Shown here in pieces: positions 20,942 through 33,448 of a stretch of 64,000 nt of DNA. Within the stretch, counting starts at the first letter, position 1; each line of letters begins with the position of its first letter. Below the pieces are notes generated by a model. That model saw nothing but the letters and a program-made list of their open reading frames with translations. It did not search any database and was not told the origin of the DNA. A program made the translations under genes and the position numbers. The DNA comes from Polyodon spathula (taxonomy: Eukaryota; Chordata; Actinopteri; Acipenseriformes; Polyodontidae): contig NC_054548.1 in assembly GCF_017654505.1 (NCBI RefSeq), positions 27,808,969 through 27,872,968 on the forward strand. The letters run 5' to 3'.

Positions 20942-22359
20942 CAGTACCTATAGAAAGTCTAAACCCCCTTGAACTTTTTGTCGCATTTTTTTTTTTATGT
21001 CACTGCCCCAGAGTTTCATGTATTTAAATGAGGATTTTTTCCACTATCTACACACCATACTCCACACTGTTAAGGGGAAAAAAGTTTTTATTGAAAAGAA
21101 AATTATATATTAAAAATACAAAACTGAAGATCATAATTGGATAAGTCTCCACCCCCCTGAGTTAATACTTGGTGGAAGCACCTTTGGCAGCAATTAAAGC
21201 TGTGAGTCTGTTGGGATAGGTCTCTACCAACTTTGCACACCTTGATTTGGCAATATTTCACCATTTTTCTTTACAAAACTGTTCAAGCTCTGTCAAGTTC
21301 CTTGGGGAGCATTGATAGACAGCAATCTTCAAGTCATGCCATAAATTTGTCATGCTGAAAGGTGACCTTCTGTCCCAGTTTCAGCTTTCTTGCAGAGGGC
21401 AGCAGGTTTTCCTCAAGGACTTCTCTGTACTTTGCTCCATTCATTTTCCCTTCTGTTCTGACAAGTGTCCCAGTCCCTGCCAATGAGAAACATCCCCATA
21501 ACATGATGCTGCCGCCACCATGATTCACAGTAGTGATGTTGTTCTTTGGGATATGTGCTGTGTTGGGTTTGCACCAAACATAACGCTTTGCATTCAAGCC
21601 AAAATGATCCATTTTATTATCGTCAGGCCGCAAAACTGTTTGCCACATGGCTACAGAATCTCCTGTGTTTTTTTGCATATGTCAAATGGGATTCAAGGTC
21701 GGCTTTCTTGAGTAATGGCTTCCTTCTTGTCACCCTACCATATAGGCCAGATTTGTGGAGTGCTTGGGATATTGTTGTCACATGCACACTTTGACCACTC
21801 TTGGCCATGAAAACCTTTAGTTCTTGCAAAGTTGCCTTTGGCCTCTTGGTAGCCTCTCTGATCAGTCTCCTTGCTCGGTCATCCAGTTTGGAGGGATGGG
21901 CTGATCTGGGCAGGGTGATCTTGGTGGTGCCATACACTTTCCACTTCTTAATAATCGTCTTGACCTTTGATATTTTTTTTATACCCATCCCCTGATCTGT
22001 GCCTTTCAACAACAACCCAGTAGAGGGAACCTACAAGAACTGCTTAATTTATCCTAAAATCATGTGAATCGCTACAATTTAAGACAGGTGGAGGCCACTT
22101 AACTTGATGTGTGATTTTGAAGGTGATTGGTCACACCTGAGGTAATTTAGGATTGCTGTTAGAATGGGGTGGACACTTATCCAACCAAGCTTTTTCAGTT
22201 TTTTTTTTTATTTTTAATTAATTACTAGAATATTTTTTCACATGGAAGTTGGTAGGATGTGGGTAGGATGTGTAGATAAATGAAATAAAAAAAACAAAAA
22301 ACTATTTTAATTCCAGGCTATAAGACAACAAAAGGTGAAAAATGTGTAGACTTTCTATA
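20942..22359 (-). mobile_element. third Tc1-like transposon (minus strand)
   Basis: The end at 20942 (after TA) reads CAGTACCTATAGAAAGTCTA. The other end matches as TGTAGACTTTCTATA at about 22345-22359, where it is cut into by a TA-rich microsatellite. It belongs to a different Tc1 subfamily from copies a and b. Confidence 0.88.
21162..22015 (-). pseudogene. Tc1 transposase pseudogene
   Basis: The first segment (22015-21623) holds the second half of the DNA-binding region, with KATLQELK and GLYGRVTRRKPLLKK. It then shifts frame into KMDHFGLNAK (first Asp changed from SDE to PDD) and [10 protein letters not shown] deletion inside the second motif removes NDPKH and the stretch up to the LKI segment, so the second Asp is left without its motif and the catalytic Glu is lost. 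The frame ends at the TAA at 21162-21164 (minus). Confidence 0.88.
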
Positions 22360-22432
22360 ATATATACTATATATATAATATATATAATATTATATATAAA
22401 TATATATATATTATATATATTATATATATCAA
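22358..22432. repeat. TA-rich microsatellite at a Tc1 border
   Basis: Imperfect TATA/ATAT repeats directly join the truncated Tc1 terminal repeat. Confidence 0.85.
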
Positions 22433-22805
22433 TGTTCGATGAATCAGACCAACCTTTACTGAAAAAAAGAATGGTCTGGAACCTCACAAACATTTCTTCT
22501 CTATTTTAATAATTGAAATATCTTGCTTGGATGTTTACATATTTAGAAGCAAATAAAAGTATACAAGTCATTTATGTTGTGGGTAGCCTGTAAAAACGAA
22601 TAATCGGTAGTCACTGAGCGCTTGAACAACAAGATGAAAAACAAATGTTGGTAATTCTCTTGATTTGTTTGTTTCCTATTGCATTTTATTATGTGATAGT
22701 ACACATTTAGGTTTACATGTCTGACCCAGGTATTAAATTAATTTAGAGGCAGAAAACAAGAAAACAAAACATTATTTGTGTTGAATGCTTGTTTTTCTAA
22801 TATGA

Positions 22806-23508
22806 TGTGGAAGGGTGGTGGGTATTTCACTGACACACACAGGAGACAGAATGTTTCTTTCAAATACCGCACTGGTGCCCAGTTTTATTATTTTCCTTTT
22901 TTTCATTATTTTCTCTTTAGCACGCAGAGGGCGCTGTTGTCTGTGGCCTGGATACCGGCAACAGTAGTCAGGACCACAGGGTTACCACGAGCACACTCAC
23001 AGGTGCTCAAAAGAATAATGAAAACAAAAGGCAAACGAAAAGTGAAAATAAAACACAGTAATAAAACTACAAAATACCCCAACCGTCGCTATCCTCATGG
23101 CCCTGGTCTCCGTCCTACGGTCACCCCTTCCCTCAACCTGTGTGTACTGTTCAAAGTTCTGCCCAAGTTTTTCCCCCACTACTAAAAATTTTTTTTTCTT
23201 TTTTTAATTAATATGTTGTAGTGCTCATTCTTTTCCAACCATGCTCAGTCTGGCAGCAGAGCTTCCGCCAGCTGTCTTGTTTCGTCTTAAAGGGGCAGGC
23301 TGAGGGAACAACAGAGCGTTATCTTATAGGGTCAGCAATCCACCAAGGCCTGCCTCTCAACCACTCAGAGAGAGGGAAGGCCAACACACCTTCTTCCCCA
23401 CCTCTCTGTGTCAATGCCATGACTCACAGGCGGATCCACAAGGCTGTTGCCCCCTTTCTGCAGTACCACGCATGCACCAAACAGTCAGTACAGATCTCCC
23501 CTGTTACA
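22806..23508 (-). mobile_element. solo LTR (minus strand)
   Basis: On the minus strand it starts TGTAACAGGG and ends CCCTTCCACA. It has a polyadenylation-like AATAAAA near the distal end and flanking 5-mers TATGA (22801-22805) and TATGG (23509-23513), a near-perfect target duplication. There is no internal region, so this is a recombination product. Confidence 0.7.
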
Positions 23509-23886
23509 TATGGTTAAAGAGTAAGTAGCAGGGTTCCAAAAATATAGTGTTATACATCTCCCTGTGTTGCTACAACTGTTTAAATAACATACCTGCAATT
23601 TTACTTTCCTGAAAACTTTTTACACTTATAACTTTATTTCTGTTTCAAAAGTCTTTTCAAAGTATCCGTCCTAGTGTACTGGAGCTTGAGATCTGTCCCC
23701 TAAATCACTGAGGAAAGAGTGATAAAAAACAAACGAAAACAAAACATAAGTGCTCTGTCTTTTCTGTTCCATACCACATCATGGATCGTTATTGCTATGT
23801 TACTGGTTTGACCATGTGGGCAATAATCCTTACACTATCAGTGCAGTGAGTGGAGATTTTGAAAAGAACATTGAAACAATCTTTAA

Positions 23887-23985
23887 CCCTTTGCGGTCGT
23901 ATGTCGAACCAGGTCCGACATTACAATGTTCCCTTTCCAAGTCTAACCATGTCTGACAAGCGCTGAATAAATGGACTGCAAAGGG
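23887..23985. mobile_element. 99-bp TTAA MITE
   Basis: The ends CCCTTTGCGGTC and GACTGCAAAGGG are inverted repeats. TTAA flanks lie at 23883-23886 and 23986-23989. It is a short internal-deletion form of the MITE that follows. Confidence 0.82.
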
Positions 23986-23989
23986 TTAA

Positions 23990-24505
23990 CCCTTTGCAGT
24001 CCATTTATTCAGCGTTTGTCAGGTGCATCATATCCAATTTATTTCCACACACACTGTTTATTTTACACGTGCTGTTCAAAATGTATATTTTTTTCAGAGT
24101 AAAACAGGTTTTAAAGGCTCTGCATAGCAAAAGGACATCAGTATTGCATCTCCAGCCAAGCCCCACCATTGTTTGTTGTATTTGTCACATATAAATCCTC
24201 TCCTTATCACTCGTTTTGTCACTAAACTCCTCAATAATGTGATCCATGCCATTATTTTATTACAATAACATTTCAAAAAGCTCTGCAAATGTCCATGATA
24301 TTCTTTGAGCGCTGGATGGGGAAGCAGCTATGGCCTTTGTTCGGCTTCATTCAGTTCTTATCGGTCTCACTCAACCATTGAGAGGTTTTCTCTGCTTTTT
24401 CCGGAGAGAAAATGAACAGAAACCTATGCTTGACGTCTTTTTGATGATGTTGCACAGGGTCCGACATTGGATTGGAAAGGGAAAATTGTAGGACCGCAAA
24501 AGGTA
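23990..24505. mobile_element. piggyBac-type MITE, second copy
   Basis: It starts CCCTTTGCAGTCC directly after the TTAA shared with the 99-bp element and ends GGACCGCAAAAGG. It is homologous along its length to 12060-12655. Confidence 0.8.
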
Positions 24506-24728
24506 AAAGTTAAAAGTGTAAAAAATTGTCAGGCTGTTAATGAAAATAAAAATTATAGGTACTTTATTTAAAGAGTTGTAGCAACACATGGGGACGTTAA
24601 TGCTATATTTTTTGGAACAGTCAGAAATATAGTCTACAGTTGAAATGTTCCAATGTTGAAATAAAATAAATAAATAAAGATATCTGTACATATCAACAAT
24701 TCAGTTCACAGTTAAACAAACTTAATAT

Positions 24729-24759
<31 letters not shown>

Positions 24760-24879
24760 CATAGAAAGCCTGCACACTGTAAAAAACAAAAAAAAAAAGG
24801 TTATTCACAGTTACTCAACAATGAAGCAATTGTAAAACATTATAAAATTACAATCCAATATTGTATAGTAAAATATGCC

Positions 24880-25288
24880 GGTAACACTTTATTTTAAGGT
24901 TCTTCTTATTAATGGTTTGTAGGTGTTTCATAAATATATAATGCATGTGTAATAAACATGTTATAATGCATTAATAAAGCATCATTATAGCCATTTAATA
25001 GTCATAGACGGAATTACAGTTTTATAAAGGGGACAGTTCTTTAGCCATCTATTCTACTGTGGGATGTTTAACCATGCAATAGGCATAGATAGAAATATGT
25101 TTTATAAAGGCGACAGTTTTTTAGCAACCTATTCTACTTTGGTATGTTTAAACGTAATTCCGTCTATGGCTGTTGTATGGTTATAAACCATCTATAATGT
25201 TTTATGAACAATTTACAACATAGGTATTAAGCCTATATTGTATATTTATAAAGCATTGATAAGCAACACCTTAATAAAAAGTGTTACC
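24880..25288. mobile_element. hAT-like MITE
   Basis: The inverted ends GGTAACACTTTATTTTAAGG and (complement) GGTAACACTTTTTATTAAGG are flanked by 8-bp duplications AATATGCC (24872-24879) and AATATGTC (25289-25296). Eight-base duplications are typical of hAT. Inside, a second inverted pair (CATAGACGGAATTAC and GTAATTCCGTCTATGG) encloses two diverged copies of a block of about 70 bp. Confidence 0.75.
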
Positions 25289-25550
25289 AATATGTCTAAC
25301 CCGGCATCACATGGGACCAGAAAAGTGTAACAATTTTCAAAACAGACACAATGATACCTTAAAAAAATGCTTGTTAAGTAACTTACTAGTTAGCATTAAA
25401 TTCCTTTTAATATACAGTATTTATTGATGTTTTGCGTAATCAATATTTAATTGCTGAGGATCATTAATTAGCACAGGTCCACAGGATCAGTAGCTAAGAC
25501 ATAACTTTCACCTCTCTGATATGCTAAATGTCACCTTTTAATGTAGCTGA

Positions 25551-25666
25551 ATTGTGAAATGAATTTAGCATCACTGACAAAGACGATTCACATAAATAGT
25601 GTAGGATCATTGTGAAATGAATTTAGCATCACTGACAAAGAAAATTCACATAAATACTATAGGATC
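25551..25666. repeat. 58-bp direct duplication
   Basis: Two adjacent copies begin ATTGTGAAATGAATTTAGCA at 25551 and 25609 and differ at only a few bases. Confidence 0.9.
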
Positions 25667-27172
25667 ATTGATACCTCCTTTTAAACTCATGTTTTGTGAG
25701 CTTTATGCACTGCAGTATTGAAACACTGGTTAAATCCATACAATCTGAGTGATACACTAGCTGTAAAAGCTTTCCTGTCATTCCCTTATGTTCTCTTGAT
25801 TTCATTTTAATTGCCTTATTTCTAGACTATTTCCCTTTATCTTGCATCTGCTAGTGTGTCTTCTATAAAACCTTAAGGTAGCTGTTGACAATACAAGAGG
25901 AAAGACCTTTGCACAAACAGGGTTGTAGAAGATGTAATTTATTGCAGCAGGTTTAAGATAATACATAATGTCATCCATTTCCTGATTGATATAAATGAAA
26001 GTCAGACATTAGTGAAAGCATGTACAGCTGCTATTAAGCATGTCAGTCAGAAATAGTATTTGTTGTGCAAGAGACACTTCTTTGGATTATTAGTCAAGTG
26101 ACCTTAACCTAAGGCTTAACAAATCCATTGAGACAACTGTAATCATCATCTTGAGAATATTTTCAGTAACCCCAAATAAATGATCAAACTCGAAACCTTT
26201 TTGGGGTTAAAACAGTGATGGCTCTTAGTACTCGTCAGATGTACTATAGTGTTATTGTAATAGTAATGTCAATAAGTGGGTCAGTAACTAAGAATACAAT
26301 TCCATCACAATTACAGTATTTCAACTGGTGGTGTTTAAATCTGCCACTGTTTAGAATATTTAAGTTTCTCCACTATAGATGTCCCTAAAATCATTAGATT
26401 TTTTTTTTTTTTTTTCATACAGGAACTGCTCTTGTACGTAATACAATCTAATCTACTTCTTAGGGTCACACGAAGAAATGCAGAAACACTGAAAGTATGT
26501 AAGTCACAGGCACAGCAACAACTGGTTACTGAGGACAACCAGAGTTTTTAGGAGTTCAAGTGACTTCTAGGAGTTGAAAGGTTTTTATTATGTCAATAGA
26601 ATATGTATTTATAGTGTTTTAACAATATGTTTTAATAGCAAGATAACCTGTTAGTGGTTAAAGGTAGAAAACAGGAAGTAAAGCAACAACACTTATAAAT
26701 ACTGTTAGATATAGTCTGGAAATATTGTAGTTATTTCAAATTTAAAGTGAAAATGCACAAATGCTAGTAACAACAAACTCTTAGCACAACTGCAATTTTG
26801 TGACGTACAACAAGGTGAACTATGACCAGCCAATTTTCGCCCAACCCACTAAGAGCAAAGGCCAATGCAGCACCTCCCACGAGGCCCTTGCCAAAATGGA
26901 CAAATCAGCATGACCGGGAACCTAAGAAACGAGATCCTGATCACATGACCACCCTGAGTCACAAGGAGGGCGCTGCCCCACTTCTTCTTACAACAGTGTG
27001 AAACGGTAGCATCACGACAAGGGTGGTTACCTTCAGGGAGGAGACTCAGACTCAGGAAAGCTGCAGTTTAAAGCACAGTTGTACACACTTATTTACAAAA
27101 ACAGGAACCAAACACAGGAATAAATTAAAGATTTAAAGAAAATAAATACATTAAACAAACACTCCTTACTAT
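25667..27172. other. no gene recognised
   Basis: There is AT-rich sequence to about 26820, with a poly(T) near 26400-26415, then a GC-richer segment (26820-27060). The latter may be part of a degraded LTR, but I found no convincing duplication around it. Confidence 0.45.
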
Positions 27173-27270
27173 GGCATCCATCTTCACTGAATTATATCTC
27201 TCCTTGTTCAGGCTGGGCATCCACCTTCACTGAATTATACCTCTCCTTTTCAGACTGGGCATCCACCTTC
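27173..27270. repeat. 42-bp tandem repeat, about 2.4 units
   Basis: Units begin GGCATCCA(T/C)CTTCACTG at about 27173, 27216 and 27258. Confidence 0.82.
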
Positions 27271-27413
27271 ACACATAGATGGAATAAACCCTGTCCCTGC
27301 TATACTTAAATTCAACATACACACTATTTACATGGAGGGCTTCTGCTCTGACACAGGCATGATATGAGATTAGGCAGCTTGTCCTCTGCCAGTGGATATG
27401 TAAAACCTGGTGA

Positions 27414-27816
27414 TAATGTGTGGCTGTCAGCTAGTGCGTTGTTAAACTAGCCGGCAGACACACGCAATTAATCGTGCAGATTGTGGCAGATGGGTAATAG
27501 AATAATTACTAGTTAAACCCCTCAGCCAGGTGGGTTGTTTGGAGGAGAGAACGGAGCGAGAGAACAGAGCGAGAGAGGAGTTTAAAAAAAGTGAAATAAA
27601 CATAGGATCAGTGAAAGCAATCTACCCAGTCTGACCTGTGTTTTTGCGTTTGTGATGTTTTATTTAAACTTTTATTTTCGCTCTGTGAGCAAACGTTTTT
27701 TTTGTTAAACCTTTTATTTTCTTTTTGTTTAAATAAATGGCGCAAGCACCGTTCCTGCAGTGTCTGAGTCCTTCTTGCATATGGCCTGATGTCACCACTC
27801 TGCCAAGCCTGTCACA
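27414..27816 (+). mobile_element. candidate solo LTR
   Basis: The segment ends CCTGTCACA and contains AAATAAATGG, a polyadenylation-like signal placed as in the other LTRs here. It also has a TTAAACCTTTTATTTTC-type block like those LTRs. Flanking GGTGA and GGTGC could be a decayed duplication. The 5' border is uncertain. Confidence 0.4.
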
Positions 27817-29518
27817 GGTGCAGAAAGACGGGCCAGTGTAAAACTGTACTACATTCTTTTGATTAGAGTTAGGGATCGAATTCCCGTCACTGAAAAGCTG
27901 GGTCGTCTTTCTACACCTATGCTGAATTCCAAATTTGAAATCTGTGCAAATTCTTTAGTTTTTTACTATAACTACTCCCAACAACAACAGTGGCAAGTAT
28001 TTTTCCCTTGTACTTTTTTTTTTTTTTTTTTTATCATTGCAGCATTTATATTCTGAAATTCTGTACCCTAGAGTTACGATATGTAAATGGCTGTATCACA
28101 TGTCAATTTCATATTTAATGAGAAACTCATATGATGCTGCCCTGGGCTGCCTAAGAACTAAATATATAGTACTTGATTGCCATATTATGAGAAAACATTC
28201 CAGCGACACTAGCAATTTGAGCTTTTCCTTGTAAAAAAGGGTGCTTGATACTTGTTGTTGACAGTCCTGAGTGAATAGTGCTTGGTTAAATATATGATTG
28301 AAAAGGTTTTAAAAAATGATTATTCTATTAGCCATGTGTAATTCATGTTATATGGGTACTGATTATATTTACCCAAGTACAAGGAATCAACAAGCACAGT
28401 GCTGTGAATGTTGCACCCACCCCATGTTACATCAGATTCTAAAGTCCTCGCAGTCTAGACAGCTCCCCCAAAACATCATCTCACACTTTCAGGGCAATGC
28501 AATACTGAGGATCTGTAAGATTTGTGAGGCAATACTTTCCTGCAGAATCATTATTCTCGTTGTGATCCACCACACAGTAGTCCACTAATAAATTACTATT
28601 TTGTATTATAGAATTTACAGCAATATGTTGTATTAGCCAGAGCACTTAATTCAAAGAATAATAATTCAACAACTTCTGATACACTAGCCACCTCCTCAAA
28701 CTAAGCTTTCTTCACAGATGATCTGCTAAATATTGTATATTTCCTCACAGTACAGGATGAATTATTAAGTGTGCTACACATTTTCTAAGCAGTGCTTCTA
28801 GGGCTTCATGTTTACTCAACAATCTTTTTATAATCATTCACCATTCTCTGCATATCCAGATTGTGTTCTATGTATAATTGCTTGATGGCATCTTTAATAT
28901 GCAGAGCATTTCATACAAATAATTGGACAATGCCAGCAGACATGGTCTTGTATCTGACATGGCTGTCACATTAAAACTTCATATACAGGAATAGCATATT
29001 GTTCAACACAATGTCAGTGTTCTCATCTACTATTAATGTATGCAATGGAGAATTATGTAATGGCTCTGACTGCAGCAAATATTGAATTTCCCAATTGCGT
29101 AAATGTTTAAACAGCATCCATGCAGGCTTTCTGAACTAAGACATATTTTTTTCTGCTTCACAGCTGGCTCCGGTGCCGCTCATTTACTCTTAGACATGTT
29201 AATCTTATCAATATGCATTGCAGAAAACTATATTAAGTTTCTGAAACAAACCCACAAAGCAAGGGAATTGGAGTGACAGCAATCTTAACTGAGTTCTACG
29301 TAAGCATTGCAGCATAGACAGGGAAAGTTTGGAGTCTTCCTAGGTAACCACATGTGTAATAGATGATCTGCCGCCACTACTGTGGAGTCTACACATAAAT
29401 CAACAAAATAAATAAAATCAAATAGCAAAATATGTGCGGGCACATTTCTGTGAATATACATTATGTTTGCAGAGTCAAAACATCAAGCTAGCATAGTTTT
29501 GAGATCTCTATATCAAGA

Positions 29519-29541
29519 CCCCCCCCCCCCCCCCCCCCCCC
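29519..29541. repeat. poly(C) run of about 23
   Basis: This is an uninterrupted C homopolymer, unusual in length for this AT-rich region. Confidence 0.95.
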
Positions 29542-30480
29542 AAATTAAATTAACTACACTTTGTAAAATAAAGGTATTTGTAAAGACTTCTCAGTGTGTA
29601 AGCTATCTCAGGCAAGCACAGAACTCCGCTTTTTCAGAACAGGTGTGTCTGGCAGATTGATCTTAGGAAACAGCAAGGGAAAATACTGCTTATACTCCAA
29701 AGTGAATTACAGTACAATGTATGTATCATAGCTGAATCAAGAAAATCAAAAAATTAGGAGTGCACAGAGAACCCATTATTTGTACCCTTTCTTCGAAATC
29801 GTAACCAGCACTCAGACAAATACTCGGCGGGGCTAAAACCAGAACTGTCGTTAAAATGCATTTCTGGCCAATTCTCACCCACAAAGTCCTAATGTGTCAT
29901 TTTAATACTTGTTGTGAAATAATTTATTATTATTTATTATCAAATTATATGGAATGTCAATGATGGGGTGTTCACAATGTTCACAACTTGTAAGTGGAGA
30001 CTACTTAGACGAGATTGAAAATCTGTTAGATTTATTGGTATTTATTTGCTGGTTATTTGAGGGATTATTTTGATTGGCATGTGCTTGTGTACAGTAAATA
30101 GTAGTTTATAGCAAACATTAAGTATTTTAATTAAAATCTCTATTACGGTATAAGTAACAGTTTAAGCAGTGTTTAAATGTTGTTAATTAATTGTATGTAT
30201 ACTGCCTGGCTGTGTTCTGTGGTCATCTTGATAAAGATGTAAATTGAGCAAGCAGCAGTGACAGAGAATCTGTGTAAAAAAAATGACAGAGAGAGAGACA
30301 GAGAGGGATGCCAAGCAGCATCGTTATACAGCCCCATAGATTAATAAAACGACTTATTCATTGATAAAAGTGTTTCATTGTCTTGGATGTCTGTCTGTAT
30401 AAATTGATTTTTGTAGTTTATATAGGTGTTTGTGGAATTTTAAATGGATATTTTTGCCCTTGATTAATGGTTGTTTAAAA

Positions 30481-30561
<81 letters not shown>
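30481..30561. repeat. compound (TAC)n(TAA)n microsatellite
   Basis: About twelve TAC units pass directly into about fourteen TAA units. Confidence 0.95.
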
Positions 30562-30562
<1 letters not shown>

Positions 30563-31649
30563 GGAAGATGCTCAAAGACTGTGATATCAATATGTGAAGG
30601 TACCATCCAAATAACGTTAGCTTACTTTATGCAGCGGAAGTAGCTAGCTAGCTTCTGTAATGTTAACAGAGCGACTGCAAGAAACTTTAGGGTTCAGGAT
30701 ACAGGCACTTTTTCTGTCGAAGATTTTATTGTATTATTTTAAAAGCAAAACTGTATTCAGCTTCAACTACATCAGGAAAATATTCTTTGTACAGTATTAT
30801 CTTTGGTGTTTAACTTGGATCTTTTGTTAGGGAAAGTACTACTGTAGTAACAGTGCCAGCTATAGTTTTAAATTGTTACTGTTACATTTCTTTTGTTTCT
30901 GAATAAGACTACAGTTAGGCTACAGTACAGTAGCTAGTAGGATGTTAAGTAGCAATCGTATGCAATTGCATAAAAAGCTCCAGTGTAATGACAGATCATT
31001 TATGAATAATTAATGCTGCACTTTAAATAGAAATGTGTGATTATTTTGGTGATTTCAGAAAGAAAAATAAATAAAAACATCAAGGTAAATACAGTAACGT
31101 CTGAGTTTTATTTCTGCACATTTACTATGGAAATAGCGCTAAATATCCACACCATGGGCAATTTACATAACTTGTTTAATTCGAATTTTGCACATCTTAA
31201 ACTATTTGTATGGTCCCCAGAGATTTGAATTAAGCAGTGTTCACTGTACATATATTCAGCTCTTAGTGAAGTGGTTAGTTGTATAAGAAAAGATGCATTC
31301 TGCCTCACAACTGAAGAATAACCCACAAAAGAGTTTAATTGGTATAATTCGGTATTATCTTCTTTAATTGTTGTGACCAGGACAATATAAGACGTGACAG
31401 CATCATATTGGTGCTCAAACGTAAGCCTGTTGTGGCACCAAGACACTGGATAAAATAGAAATACATTTCAAAGCTGTTGGTATAGAAAATGTATAGGAAA
31501 TAAAAAAGGTACGATTTGGGACATATTTTGGTTTTATGAGTGGTACATTTTCTTGTGCAGCCCCCCATCCCATACAACCTCCGGAAATTGACTCTCTATC
31601 ACCAAAACTTTGGGAACCCCTGCTGTAAAGAATTAAGTGGTTAATGATA

Positions 31650-31675
31650 ATGGATGGATGGATGGATGGATGGAT
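31650..31675. repeat. (TGGA)n microsatellite
   Basis: Six tetranucleotide units run in tandem. Confidence 0.9.
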
Positions 31676-31955
31676 AATAATAACAATTTAGTAGACTACA
31701 GGGTCCTAAAAATGACCAAAAATGTAAAATGTCCTGATTGGAACAGCATAACCATTTGCATTCCCATATTCCTTTTTCCATTTCCATTTAACATTGCTTT
31801 TACATTTCGCTCTTCTATTTTAGCAGTGTCAATCAAATTGAACTGGGTGGGCGCTACCCATCACACCATTGGCTGATCCACCAGTGTACAGTTAAGAACA
31901 TAAGAAAGTTTACAAATGAGAGGAGGCCATTCGGCCCATCTTGCTCGTTTGGTTG

Positions 31956-33448
31956 TTAGTAGCTTATTGATCCCAGAATCTCATCAAGCAGCTTCTTGAA
32001 GGATCCCAGGGTGTCAGCTTCAACAACATTACTGGGGAGTTGATTCCAGACCCTCACAATTCTCTGTGTAAAAAAGTGCCTCCTATTTTCTGTTCTGAAT
32101 GCCCCTTTGTCTAATCTCAATTTGTGACCCCTGGTCCTTGTTTCTTTTTTCAGGCTGAAAAAGTCCCTTGGGTCGACACTATCAGTACCTTTTAGAATTT
32201 TGAATGCTTGAATTAGGTCGCCACGTAGTCTTCTTTGTTCAAGACTGAACAGATTCAATTCTTTTAGCCTCTATGCAGATGACATTCCTTTTAAGTCCGG
32301 AATAATTCTGGTTGCTCTTCTTTGCACTCTTTCTAGAGCAGCAATATCTTTTTTATAGCGAGGTGACCAGAACTGAACACAGTATTCAAGATGAGGTCTT
32401 ACTAGTGCATTGTACAGTTTTAACATTACTTCCCTTGATTTAAATTCAACACTTTTCACAATGTATCCGAGAATCTTGTTAGCCTTTTGTATAGCTTCCC
32501 CACATTGTCTAGATGAAAACATTTCTGAGTCATCAAAAACTCCTAGGTCTTTTTCATAGATTCCTTCTCCAATTGCAGTATCTCCCATATGATATTTATA
32601 ATGTACATTTTTATTTCCTGCATGCAGTACCTTACACTTTTCTCTATTAAATGTCATATGCCATGGTTCTGCCCAGTTCTGAATCTTGTCTAGATCATTT
32701 TGAATGACCTTTGCTGCTGCAACAGTGTTTGCCACTCCTCCTACTTTTGTGTCATCTGCAAATTTAACAAGTTTGCTTACTATACCAGAATCTAAATCAT
32801 TAATGTAGATTAGGAATAGCAGAGGACCTAATACTGATCCCTGTGGTACACCACTGGTTACCACACTCCATTCTGAGGTTTTTCCTCTAATCAGTACTTT
32901 CTGTTTTCTACATGTTAACCACTCCCTAATCCATGTACATGTGTTTCCTTGAATTCCAACTGCGTTCAGTTTGAGAATTAATCTTTTGTGCGGGACTTTG
33001 TCAAAAGCTTTCTGGAAATCTAAATAAACCATGTCATATGCTTTGCAATTATCCATTATCGATGTTGCATCCTCAAAAAAATCAAGCAAGTTAGTTAGAC
33101 ACGATCTCCCTTTCCTAAAACCATGTTGACTGTCTCCCAGGACCCTGTTGCCATATAGGTAATTTTCCATTTTGGATCTTATTATAGTTTCCATAAGTTT
33201 GCATATAATAGAAGTCAGGTTTACTGGTCTGTAGTTACCTGGTTCAGTTTTGCTTCCCTTTTTGTGGATCGGTATTATGTTTGCAATTTTCCAGTCTGTC
33301 GGTACTACCCCTGTGTCAAGACACTGCTGCATGATCTTGGTTAGCGGTTTGTAAATTACTTCTTTCATTTCTTTGAGTACTACTGGGAGGATCTCATCTG
33401 GCCCAGGGGATTTGTTTATTTTAAGAGCTCCTAGTCCCTTTAACACTT
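31956..33448 (-). pseudogene. LINE ORF2, reverse transcriptase part
   Basis: A 391-codon open frame (33446-32271) contains SPGPDEILPVVLKE, IIPIHKKGS, QHGFRKGRSCLTN, VYLDFQKAFDKVPH (motif A), SGVPQGSVLGPLL and LVKFADDTK (motif C, FADD). One TAG at about 32271 separates it from the C-terminal part (32258-31956), which reads LFSLEQRRLRGDLIQ to the natural end. Apart from that stop and the LTR insertion, this part is intact, which marks it as recent. Confidence 0.92.

Larger units (their letters stand above)
27817..31892. other. no gene recognised; simple repeats only
   Basis: I see no supported gene or classified element in these 4 kb. They hold a poly(T) at about 28014-28032 and the poly(C), TAC/TAA and TGGA tracts listed separately. 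CCAAAACTTTGGGAACCCCTG near 31601-31622 resembles the end of a hAT-type repeat. Confidence 0.5.

Noticed and set aside
22302..22493. 63-codon minus-strand open frame
   Set aside because: It consists largely of TA-repeat translation (IYNIYNIY).
26997..27355. Possible minus-strand solo LTR (TGTGAAAC...CTGACA)
   Set aside because: No matching target duplication or second copy in the window; left unannotated except for the tandem repeat.
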